From NCBI RefSeq assembly GCF_007741475.1, contig NZ_CP036261.1, positions 1,736,001-1,800,000 of the forward strand: a stretch of 64,000 bases of DNA. Reading direction: 5' to 3'. Origin of the DNA: Rosistilla ulvae. Its GTDB lineage: Bacteria > Planctomycetota > Planctomycetia > Pirellulales > Pirellulaceae. Each line of letters begins with the position of its first letter. Position 1 is the first letter of the stretch. Of this stretch, positions 17,742 to 26,500 are shown piece by piece. The notes under the pieces are model-generated. The model had not been told where the DNA came from and made no database searches. It saw only the letters and a program-made list of their open reading frames with translations. A program made the translations under genes and the position numbers.

Positions 17742-17865
17742 CGATCGTTCCTTGCGTGTTTGGCAACCTCGGGCCGCCCCGCTCTATCGGCGAGACTGTT
17801 TCTGCCCAGCTGCTTGGTGAATGGGATTCTTTTTGTTTTGCCGCCTGTGCGGCTGGCAGCTGGGA

Positions 17866-18069
17866 TTAGTAGCTGTTGCCGCTGAGGGCTGCGTGGATTG
17901 TTTTTTCCATGCAAACGTCCATCGCGCCGGTACCACGCAAGTTTCGCTTACGCTTTTGCGACATGCGAGCTTGCAAGTGGCTGGTGCCGCTCTTGCGGTG
18001 CATCGCTTTGCCTGTGGCCGACAGACGAAAACGCTTCTTCGTGCCTTTGTGGGTCTTCATTTTGGGCAT
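17866..18069 (-). CDS. rpmI: Large ribosomal subunit protein bL35
   Basis: A 67-residue basic protein of the large subunit. It begins MPKMKTHKGTKKRFRLSATGK, which is diagnostic. It is first in the rpmI-rplT-pheS-pheT run. The infC gene for translation initiation factor 3, usually just upstream, is missing: the next gene upstream encodes an envelope protein. A TATAGT hexamer on the minus strand at 18134-18139 may be the promoter's -10, but its -35 spacing is poor. Confidence 0.95.
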   Translation of the reverse strand: MPKMKTHKGTKKRFRLSATGKAMHRKSGTSHLQARMSQKRKRNLRGTGAMDVCMEKTIHAALSGNSY

Positions 18070-18169
18070 TTTCGGGAGCCTTTCAATTATGGATTATGCA
18101 ACAGTTGCAATCTTCGGTCGGAATGAATCGCGTACTATAACGATAACGAAGCTTCTTCAAAAGCCCCAA

Positions 18170-19927
18170 TCAGAACTTCCATCGATACTCGATGCGTCCG
18201 CCGGTCAAATCGCTAGCATTATCTCGCCAAGCCCACATGCCGTCCAGGCGGATCAGCGTCCGGTGGCTGATCGGTATTTGGTACCGCGTTCCAAACGCCA
18301 GCTCCTCGCCGGCAGCCTTGCGATCGTCTGGGTTATCCATCACTCCGACGTAGGCCGCTTCGACAACCAATTGGTGATCGAAGGCGGGGCCCAGTAAATT
18401 GATGCCGACCGCTCCGCCATAGGTATTGTTTGCCGTGGCGTCGAGGGTTGGGAAGCCGTTGATCCCGTCGGTTTCAAAGTTGATGCCGGTGTTCCTGAGC
18501 ACGCCGCCAGCCGCTGCAGCGCGAGCGACCGATTGAGGGCGGCCAAAACCAGCGAATGCGTTCAGGTAGGGGACAAAGCGAAGGGCATCTCGCGAGACCC
18601 AAGCGTTTTCGATCAGCACCAATGCTCCATCGGCTGTCCGCTGTTCACGCGGTAGGTCCTGTCCGAAATTACCGATCACGCGGACGGTGTTCGCCACTCG
18701 CCAGAAATAACGCCTGGCGAAACTGAGGGTCATGTTGTGGTAGCTGCGATCGCTGTTCGTGCGATCATCAACGTATGCGTAGCCCGTTTCGATGTAGCCT
18801 TCGTAAGCTTCGATAAACCAAGCGGTACCAAATAAGTGGGCTGCGTTCTTGTCGCCGGGAAAGGCATCGCTGTTGATCTGATCGACGGCGGCGAAGAAAG
18901 TCGCGTCGAAGTTCGACCATCGCAGGAATTTGCTGTTCTTTGAAGGAAGTGCAAATGCGGCTCCGGCAACGGCATCATCCATCCAGATGCCGTTTTGATA
19001 CAGCAGTGGGATCAAGCCGGCGGTGAAGGGAAGATCGAACGGATACCACGTATCGGTCAGGCCGCCGGTGATCGCTCCCAGGTCCCCCTCGAAGAAACCG
19101 GTGATAAAGTCGACATTAAACGCTTCTTGCGCTTCGAAGTCGTCGTTGACAAAGTTGACGCCGGTAGCATTGCCGTTGCGGTTGAACGGTTGCATGAAGG
19201 CGTGGAAGCGTTCGGTTGAGGTGATCCCCCAGTCGAAGTCGAGCCGGAATTGTGTGGCCATGTTATGGAAGTCGTCGCCAGCGTTTCGGCCTCCACCGTA
19301 TCCGATGCGGTAATCTCCGTACATGTAGAAGTGTTGTTGAACGAGGTTCGTCTCCCCGAGGAAGGTCTGGCTGCGAGGGATCATGCCGTTGAGGAAAAAC
19401 GGCAGGCCCCACTCGATCAACGGACGCTGAACCGGAACCGGGCTCTTCCCGTCGTAGGGGCGTCGCGCCTCGGCGGCATCGTAGGTGAAGGCGGCATCGG
19501 GCAGAGGCGTCGGCGAAAAATCGCCAGCCCAAGGAACCAACTGAGGTGCGTAGATGGTGTCGGCATCGAGCGTGCTTGATTGGACCGCCGAGGCGAGCCG
19601 ACCTGGCATCGGTTCGCTGCTGCGAGCGCTCGCCGGTTGTGCAGCTTGCCCCGTACCAGCCAATGCCGCAGGCGTGGCGTCAGCGGTTGGGGCAGCCGAC
19701 GGAGCGGGGAGCCGCGTGGGAGCTGCGTCGGCCGCCTGGTTTCGGATCACCGGCATCCCCAGCTGCACACCGCTTGTGGCGGTCGCATACTGGGCGCGGG
19801 CCGTTGTCGCCAGCAGCGATGCAACGATCAGCAAGCTGGCGAAGATCGTCGCAGCGGGGCGGCTGACGATAAGGATCGCTGAGGCATGCATGGCTGCTCG
19901 GTTCGATGGGGGTAGTAATTTGGACAT
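18170..19927 (-). CDS. Predicted outer-membrane beta-barrel protein, partner of a pentaheme cytochrome
   Basis: A 585-residue exported protein of no named family I can assign. A hydrophobic N-terminal segment ending in ATTARAQ is a signal peptide. Residues about 40-130 are Ala/Pro-rich. From there on, the sequence has alternating short amphipathic strands rich in aromatic residues (HFYMYGDYRIGYGGG, MATQFRLDFDWGI). It ends in RIEYRWKF, with the terminal phenylalanine typical of barrels inserted by BamA. It starts just after the stop of the multiheme cytochrome gene (2 bases between), implying coupled expression. ATG 19927 is used; a second ATG 12 codons on also precedes the signal peptide. Possible roles are an electron-conduit porin or simple anchoring of the cytochrome. 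Confidence 0.65.
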   Translation of the reverse strand: MSKLLPPSNRAAMHASAILIVSRPAATIFASLLIVASLLATTARAQYATATSGVQLGMPVIRNQAADAAPTRLPAPSAAPTADATPAALAGTGQAAQPASARSSEPMPGRLASAVQSSTLDADTIYAPQLVPWAGDFSPTPLPDAAFTYDAAEARRPYDGKSPVPVQRPLIEWGLPFFLNGMIPRSQTFLGETNLVQQHFYMYGDYRIGYGGGRNAGDDFHNMATQFRLDFDWGITSTERFHAFMQPFNRNGNATGVNFVNDDFEAQEAFNVDFITGFFEGDLGAITGGLTDTWYPFDLPFTAGLIPLLYQNGIWMDDAVAGAAFALPSKNSKFLRWSNFDATFFAAVDQINSDAFPGDKNAAHLFGTAWFIEAYEGYIETGYAYVDDRTNSDRSYHNMTLSFARRYFWRVANTVRVIGNFGQDLPREQRTADGALVLIENAWVSRDALRFVPYLNAFAGFGRPQSVARAAAAGGVLRNTGINFETDGINGFPTLDATANNTYGGAVGINLLGPAFDHQLVVEAAYVGVMDNPDDRKAAGEELAFGTRYQIPISHRTLIRLDGMWAWRDNASDLTGGRIEYRWKF

Positions 19928-19929
19928 GG

Positions 19930-22152
19930 TTAGCGAACGAAGATTTCCGTCGTTTGCGGAGCGATGTCCATGATTTGTTCATTCATCCGACGGATCATTT
20001 CGGGCGTCGATTTGCACAGCCGCATGAAGTAAGGCGGTTCCAGGCGAGCGCGGAAGCGAGCCGAGATCCGGTAGGTTCCCGGTTGACGGAACGCGTCGGC
20101 AGGGATCCGATAACTTGCGGTTTTGACACCGTCGGGTGGAATCGAGTGGGCTTCCATGCGAATGAACGGCGGATGGTTGAGGACCGAAAACGGAACGTTC
20201 CCCGGACGCAGGAAAGGGATTTGATCGACGTCAACGTTGACCGGCAGCGGAAACTCGCGGTCGGGGCCTTTGACGTTGGTGATCAAGAACTTTGTCTGCA
20301 AGTTAAACAATTGATAGTCCGGGCGTATCTTGCCGTTAACAACATCCTCGCTCATCAGTTCCGCGAGATCGCCATTGCTGTCCAGGTAACCCGTTTCCCA
20401 GACGATCCTTCCAAAGGGATCGATCAACGTGACGTTCAACCACTGTTGCGGCTGGGCTCCCAACGACGCGGTCGGTAGGTTGTGACCATCGCTGCCGTTG
20501 TGGACATGGATCTTGAAATTCAACGGTTTGTTGACTCGTGGCTTCGTCTTTAAGTGAGGCCCGTCCAGCCTGACCGCAGCGGAGAGCGTCGCGATGCCGG
20601 AATCTCGTTTTTGCACGGCTCGTTTCAAGTTGGAATCGATGATCTTCCGCGCGTCGCGGCGGTCGTCGGCATCGTCCCAAGGGGGCGGGAAGTGCATCCC
20701 TTGAGCACCGCGGATGCTGCGTTCAAAGTCCTCGGTTCCCCAACCGGCTCGCCAATCGAACGACAGCCATTCCCGCGGCGACCAGCGGTCGGCTTTGGGA
20801 TTGTGGGGGAAGACACCGGGGTGAGCTATCGAATAATTGGGGCCCCAGAAATTGTGATTGGAGAATTTCCGCGGGGGACCAAACGGCTTGCCCGCCAGTT
20901 CGGCAATCGGTTCGCAAGCGTATCCGTAGGCTTTGCCAGGGGTGTGTCCCATATGGCAATCCTGACAGGAGACACCCTTTTTCCAGGCCGGTGAGTTGCG
21001 GTATTGGTTCCAGACGACTTCCAATGCGATCCCCGGATGGACCGCCACCTGGTGGCATGGCATGCAGAATTCGCTGCGCGTCAGCGGTTCGAAGAAGCGT
21101 CCCTCCAGGTGCATCGATTGGCCGGGCCCCTTATCGTCGGGGCTCAGTTTCAGCTTGTGTTTGTCTTTTTCCGCGATCGCTTGATTGACGCCCGCACCAC
21201 CAACGTTTCCATAAACTGGGGCATGGATGTCGCCCGGTTCGATCCGGCGAGCCCCGTTGGCTTTGTTGTACATCTCGTTGACGCGGTGGCAGGCGATACA
21301 GGTGATCCCCTCGCGAATCACGACCGGAGCATCGAGAATCGTGGTCGAGCGTTCGATACTTTTCATCTGCGTCGCAACGGGCATGTGGCAGCGGACGCAA
21401 AAGTAACCGACGGTGCCCTGCGACAACTCGCTGATCGTCTGCTCGAAGACCTGGAACATCGGCGAGATTCCAGCGTAGGCATGGCTGCTAGCTCGCCAGT
21501 CCTCGTAATGCTTGGGATGGCATTTGGCACAGGTTGCCGCCGAGGGGTAGCAGTCTTCGGCCCACAACGCTTCGTGAGGATCGGGAGTCTTTTTAGCCTT
21601 CGGAGCATCGGCTCCCTTCTCGCCGCTACCGCCACGTGAGCGGCGGTTACGTGGGCCCAAACCGCCGAGCGGGTCGTCGTCTCCGCCCAGCGAGAGCGGA
21701 TCATCGGCTAACGCTAGCGGATCGTCCTTTTCCAGCTGAGCCATGCGATGCGCGGCAGCCAATTGGGCGCGGATCGAATTATCGGGAACGCTTGCCGCGT
21801 CGTAACGGTAGCTTCCGTGGATCATATGTCCGCGGTTGCCTGCGGAATTGATGGCGGCAGTATAAGGATCGACTGGCGCGGCAGGGGCAGCGTTGTTTGC
21901 TTGCGGGGCGACTTGAGGCAGCAACAGTTGAGTGGACGAAGGACGACCATCCCAGGTCGCGGTGCAACCCGGTGGCAATTGGCTGAGAACTTCGCCAGGA
22001 ATGTCCGGCACCTGATCCTCGCTGGTCAATCCGATTCCGGGCCGCGTCGCCACGTTGCCGGCATAAGGCATTGGCGACTGCCCGTGGGCGGAATGGACTA
22101 CCGACGCGAGGGCCATCAAGACCGCTATAACTCGTCGATTCATCGCAATCAT
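19930..22152 (-). CDS. Exported pentaheme c-type cytochrome
   Basis: A 740-residue secreted protein with a signal peptide (residues 1-25, MNRRVIAVLMALASVVHSAHG) and five CxxCH heme c sites: CAKCH (208-212), CVRCH (252-256), CIACH (285-289), CMPCH (363-367) and CQDCH (396-400). Between the signal and the first heme is a low-complexity linker of about 180 residues with Asp/Gly/Leu runs (DDPLSLGGDDDPLGGLG). The region after the hemes (about 490-740) contains a beta-rich domain. The heme spacing suggests the cytochrome c554/c552-related superfamily, so a role in respiratory electron transfer is likely, but no electron donor or acceptor can be read from the sequence. AAGGA lies 9-10 bases before ATG 22152. 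The coupled downstream gene encodes a barrel-like protein. Confidence 0.85.
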   Translation of the reverse strand: MIAMNRRVIAVLMALASVVHSAHGQSPMPYAGNVATRPGIGLTSEDQVPDIPGEVLSQLPPGCTATWDGRPSSTQLLLPQVAPQANNAAPAAPVDPYTAAINSAGNRGHMIHGSYRYDAASVPDNSIRAQLAAAHRMAQLEKDDPLALADDPLSLGGDDDPLGGLGPRNRRSRGGSGEKGADAPKAKKTPDPHEALWAEDCYPSAATCAKCHPKHYEDWRASSHAYAGISPMFQVFEQTISELSQGTVGYFCVRCHMPVATQMKSIERSTTILDAPVVIREGITCIACHRVNEMYNKANGARRIEPGDIHAPVYGNVGGAGVNQAIAEKDKHKLKLSPDDKGPGQSMHLEGRFFEPLTRSEFCMPCHQVAVHPGIALEVVWNQYRNSPAWKKGVSCQDCHMGHTPGKAYGYACEPIAELAGKPFGPPRKFSNHNFWGPNYSIAHPGVFPHNPKADRWSPREWLSFDWRAGWGTEDFERSIRGAQGMHFPPPWDDADDRRDARKIIDSNLKRAVQKRDSGIATLSAAVRLDGPHLKTKPRVNKPLNFKIHVHNGSDGHNLPTASLGAQPQQWLNVTLIDPFGRIVWETGYLDSNGDLAELMSEDVVNGKIRPDYQLFNLQTKFLITNVKGPDREFPLPVNVDVDQIPFLRPGNVPFSVLNHPPFIRMEAHSIPPDGVKTASYRIPADAFRQPGTYRISARFRARLEPPYFMRLCKSTPEMIRRMNEQIMDIAPQTTEIFVR

Positions 22153-22373
22153 GCCAGGCGTTCCTTTGTTTAGATATGTATCCCTCAGTAGGATCGACTA
22201 TTCCTATCATCAAATCGAAAGTCCTGGGAACAATCCGAGTGTTTTGCCGAACCGTTAAAGTTTGACAGCGAATCCCCGCCGGCATCGCTAGCAATGATTT
22301 TGTCAGCCTCATTCACGGTAAACGTGGGCTAGTGTTGTAATGCTGCCCAGTGGAAACCTACCGAGCGAAATGC

Positions 22374-22889
22374 ATGAGTGCTGTCAGATCCCAAGACGCT
22401 TTCTTCCGATGTCCGGTGACAGGGAAATGCGCCGTCGGATCGTTGAAGGTGGGGCGTAAACGGATCCCGGTGACGGTCATCGCGACCTCGATCGACGGCT
22501 TCACGCTCTGTGTCGGCAAGAGATATGCCAAGCGGATCCGAGAGAATTGCAGTTGGACTTTGGTCCTTCTAAACGAGCGGTCCCGTGTGACGCCCCAGTG
22601 GATGTTCAACGACGCGGATGGCGATACGAAGCTGAGCGTTCGGCGGTTGCAAGACCTCACGCCCCAGGAAGGTGTTCGGCGGAGCTGGTTTGTGTGGAAC
22701 CATCGGTCGCAAGATTCGGGAGCGAGCACATCGGGGATCGCTCTGGGGGGCATGTTGCTGTTGATCACTGCCATCGTCTGTCTTCCCGGGATCGGCGACG
22801 ATCTCGGTTCGGCTCCTTGGATCCGATCCTTCTTACGAGAGGCATTGCGTCACTTGGGGATGTCCGTTCGGCAGTTCCTGAACTCCTAG
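22374..22889 (+). CDS. Small protein with C-terminal membrane segment, possibly PilZ-like
   Basis: A 171-residue protein of unknown function. Residues about 10-90 have an alternating beta pattern: KCAVGSLKVGRKRIPVTVI, then TSIDGFTLCVGKRYAKRI. This resembles a PilZ-type fold, but the RxxxR motif for cyclic-di-GMP is not clear. A charged stretch (LSVRRLQDLTPQEGVRRSWF) precedes a hydrophobic helix at about 125-145 (GIALGGMLLLITAIVCLPG). The ATG at 22374 is chosen; GTG at 22350 is an in-frame alternative, and neither has a good ribosome site. It lies upstream of apt with 55 bases between, on the same strand. It is probably a real gene, since codon use resembles its neighbours, but its role is unknown. 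Confidence 0.55.
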   Translation: MSAVRSQDAFFRCPVTGKCAVGSLKVGRKRIPVTVIATSIDGFTLCVGKRYAKRIRENCSWTLVLLNERSRVTPQWMFNDADGDTKLSVRRLQDLTPQEGVRRSWFVWNHRSQDSGASTSGIALGGMLLLITAIVCLPGIGDDLGSAPWIRSFLREALRHLGMSVRQFLNS

Positions 22890-22944
22890 CGACCTGGTAA
22901 ATTGTGCGTCCTCGATTTGCGACCACCTTCCAGGATTACCAAGC

Positions 22945-23475
22945 ATGACCGATGGCTCGATCAATCTCCGCGATTACATTCGCGACGTCCCCGATTTCCC
23001 GAAGCCGGGGATTCTGTTTCGCGACATCACACCGCTGTTGAAGAGTCCCGTCGCGATGTCGGCTGTGATCGATCGATTGGCCGCTCCGTTTATTGGTCAA
23101 CAAATCGACGTCGTCGCCGCCGCTGAAGCCCGCGGCTTCATCTTTGCCGCCCCCTTGGCCATCCGGCTGAATGCTGCCTTTGTCCCAATTCGCAAGCCGG
23201 GCAAGCTGCCGTTTGAATCGCATTCGTTGACCTACGATCTCGAATACGGCAGCGACACGGTGCAGATGCATGTCGATGGGGTTGCACCGGCGCAGCGCGT
23301 GTTGGTGTTAGACGATCTGTTGGCCACCGGGGGAACCGTCGACGCCTGCTGCCAGTTGTTGGAGAAGTGCGACGCGGAGATCGTCGGTTGCGCGTTTGTG
23401 ATCAATCTGAAAGGGCTTGGCGGCGAACAACGTTTAAGCAAATACAAATTGCATTCGCTGCTGACGTATGAATGA
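22945..23475 (+). CDS. apt: Adenine phosphoribosyltransferase
   Basis: A 176-residue cytoplasmic salvage enzyme: adenine + PRPP gives AMP + pyrophosphate. The type I phosphoribosyltransferase fold is clear. It opens with the family's LRDYIRDVPDFPKPGILFRD and has VVAAEARGFIFAAPLAIRL. The PRPP-binding motif VLVLDDLLATGGTVDACCQL has the paired acidic residues. The length is the family norm. The ATG at 22945 is well placed, but no strong Shine-Dalgarno is seen. It is convergent with the giant-protein gene, with 34 bases between the stop codons. Confidence 0.96.
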   Translation: MTDGSINLRDYIRDVPDFPKPGILFRDITPLLKSPVAMSAVIDRLAAPFIGQQIDVVAAAEARGFIFAAPLAIRLNAAFVPIRKPGKLPFESHSLTYDLEYGSDTVQMHVDGVAPAQRVLVLDDLLATGGTVDACCQLLEKCDAEIVGCAFVINLKGLGGEQRLSKYKLHSLLTYE

Positions 23476-23509
23476 TCCAGCGTTCGGCCGTTGTGTGGCG
23501 CCCGATGGG

Positions 23510-26500
23510 TCAAGCATTTGCGGTGCGGTCGCGGCGGAACATCAGCAGCATCGCCAAGATCGCAAGTCCCGCTAAAACGGCCAATAATACGTTCGCCAAC
23601 GGCCGTGGGCACAGCGCGAACACGCCCAATCCCAAGAGGGCCAGCCAAACAAGGTTGCCCAGTGAGGGATCGCTGATTCGCAACAGTCGAGCAATCAGGG
23701 CGAGCAACAAAAACAGTCCGGCCAGGATCGCCGCACCTTGCGCCAGCGGCGCGAATTGGTGGAAGTTTTCGGCGGCTTGATATTCGAAGGCGATTTGTTG
23801 GGGATGTTCGTTTTTCCCATCGGCCCGATACACATGCACGAAACGGTCTGCGGTAAAGGTGACTTTCGCCGTTGGTTCCAGAGCCTGCCGGACCAGTGTT
23901 TCCACACCGGCTTGTTCGACCAATTGATCCATCCGCGTTCTTAATTCCTCAATCTCTGGATCTCCGGCCGCATCGTCCGCCGTCAGGCTCTCGACCGCGT
24001 CTTCAAATCGGTTCAGCCATGGAGTTAACCAGTGGACCAATTCGTAGGAAGTCCTTTCTTGCAACGATTCCGTGGCGGTGTCGAGACAGGTGATGATCGA
24101 TTCGGATTGGGCCCGCAACAGCCTTTCCGCCGGCAGGCCGATCCAGCCAGCGGCTGCGGGCTGCACGTTCGATGAGTTCTGGAAGGGGGCTCGGTTGGCG
24201 GTTGCGTGGACCATGAACCATGTCTGCTGAACCGGAACGCCGACGACTTGAGGAACCTGAATGTCGACGTTGTTCGGATCGGCGCGGCGCGGAACTTCTA
24301 ACAGCAGTTCGATTTGCTGGGGCAGCTGGCTGTACAGCAATTGAATATTTAAGTTACCCTGCGGACTCAGATGCAGGTCGGCATCCATGTCGTTGATTCG
24401 GGCTGTGACAACTTTGTAGGACTCGGGGATTTTCAGCGACAACAGGTCGCGGCCAGCGGGGACAAAGTCCCATTTGCAGCGAACGTGAGCGGCGATCGAC
24501 GTTTCGAAATATTCAAACGTGGCCAGCGAGACAAGCGGTTCGATCGTCAAATCGAGAACTGGGTTCAGGCTAGCCGAAAAGTTAGGGTTCGCTTCGTAGG
24601 TCACATGGTCGTCGGGAACTCCCGATGCACGAGCCAACGGGGGCCGCAGCGCGATCTCGTTGGCTGACGTCACCTTCCAAGCGATCGCTTCGTTGGTCAA
24701 CCGCCGGGGGACGGCAAAGAAATTGCGATGCTTGCCCGTTTCCAGGATGCGAACCGTCGGTACCGCGACGCTTTCGCTGGCGGTCGATCGGGGGCCACCG
24801 CGGATCGTGATTTGATATCGATTGGCGGCTTGCCGAGCTGGCAGGACCAGGATGATTTTGGAATCGCGATTAACCGACGGTATCGCAATCCAGGGCAAGT
24901 CGTCGTCGATCGAAATCTCGCTGAACCAACTGGCGGGAACCTCAAACGAGAAATAATCGATGTGGCCTTGCTGGACATGGATATCAAAGTAGGCCTTGGC
25001 CGACCAAGCGCGTTCCTTCCAGCTGACAACCGTGACCGATTCGGATTCGATCCGAGGCGTAATTTTTTGCAGTTTGAATTCGCCCGGCAGTTGAGGTTCG
25101 GAGAGCCATTGGACATCGAGGTTCCAACGCGTTAAAGGGAACATCTGGGCGTGCAATTGTTCCACGCCGGTGACATCGAATCGCAGGTCTTCAAACGCCT
25201 CCTGTTTCAACCACTCCACCGCGACACCCGAAACGCGACTCCATTGGAATTCGCTGCTGGTCAGCGTGAACTGACTTGGGAAGATCCTGGGGACAGTCAA
25301 CGGCACATCCAGTTTGACGGGAACCGAAGCCTTGATGTACAGCTCCACAGAGGGTTCGGGGCTCGACCGCCAACCGATCACGATCTCGTCGTGGTCATCG
25401 AATGGCAGTCGTTTGTGCGGAACCGATTCGCCTTGCAGAATCGAACTCTCGACTTGCAAGTTCTTTGGAATCCGCAGCCGAATGCTTTCTCCCGCCGTCG
25501 TGTAATCCTGAACCGAGACCTTGTAATTGATTTCCAGCCGATCGGATTCGAGATTGATTTGGTGGAGATCATCGGCAACGGCTTGGCGCGGTTCGTTCCG
25601 ACGCAACCGAAACGGAATCGGGCCTTTGTATTCGCTGCCAAAGACTTTGGTTAGCGGGCCGGTCCGGGGAGTCCAGTGCGATAGAAACGCATTGGCATCG
25701 ACGACGGTGGCCAACGAATCAAAGGGATCTTCGATCGTCCAATCGTCGGGGGCGGAGATCGCTACCAACACCTCGGGCGCGCTCTCGTCGGTCGCCGCCG
25801 ATCGAATGTCGACCAATCGAATCGTCTCCGAACTCTCGTCGCCGCGTGGGCGGGACCAGAGCAATCGGAGGCTGTCGGCCGCGGCGTTCGAAGAAACAAA
25901 CGTCAACTCAGATCGTTCGCCTTCCAAGATCCGAGTCTCTTCCAATCGCCAGCTGGACGACGTGACAATTGGGATCACCGTTGTGTCAAAATTCAATTCG
26001 ACGCGATCGACCTTCAGCCCCTCGCCCGGTTGGACAAAATCCAACTGCACTTCGCGGGAAACCTGGTGGGGTGTCAGGTGTAGATACCAGCATCGCCGTG
26101 TGTTGACCAACGGAACCGAAGGGGCGGCGTTTTGTTTTCGCCAAGCAACCCGTAACGTTTCCACCGGTCCCAGGTCGGCCGAGAGCGATTGGGTGACCGA
26201 GTTGGTGGCAACACTTCCTTGGCTCGATACCGCTTCGACATTCCGCACCGTGTCGTCATACATCACGGCCAATTGAGAATTTAAGACCGGTGGAATCTCC
26301 AGTAACAATTCTCTTCGTCCGGTGGCTTCGTCGATCTGTGTTGGTACCGACAACGAAAATCGAACCGTCGCATTGGGCTGACCGTTCAATTGCAAAATGA
26401 TCTTGTCGTCGTTGCCTGGGGTGGGGCGACGGATCGCGATCACGTCCCCCGCAACCAACAGGTCGATGCGGCGGATCGCTTCGCGAAACGGTTTCTGTCG

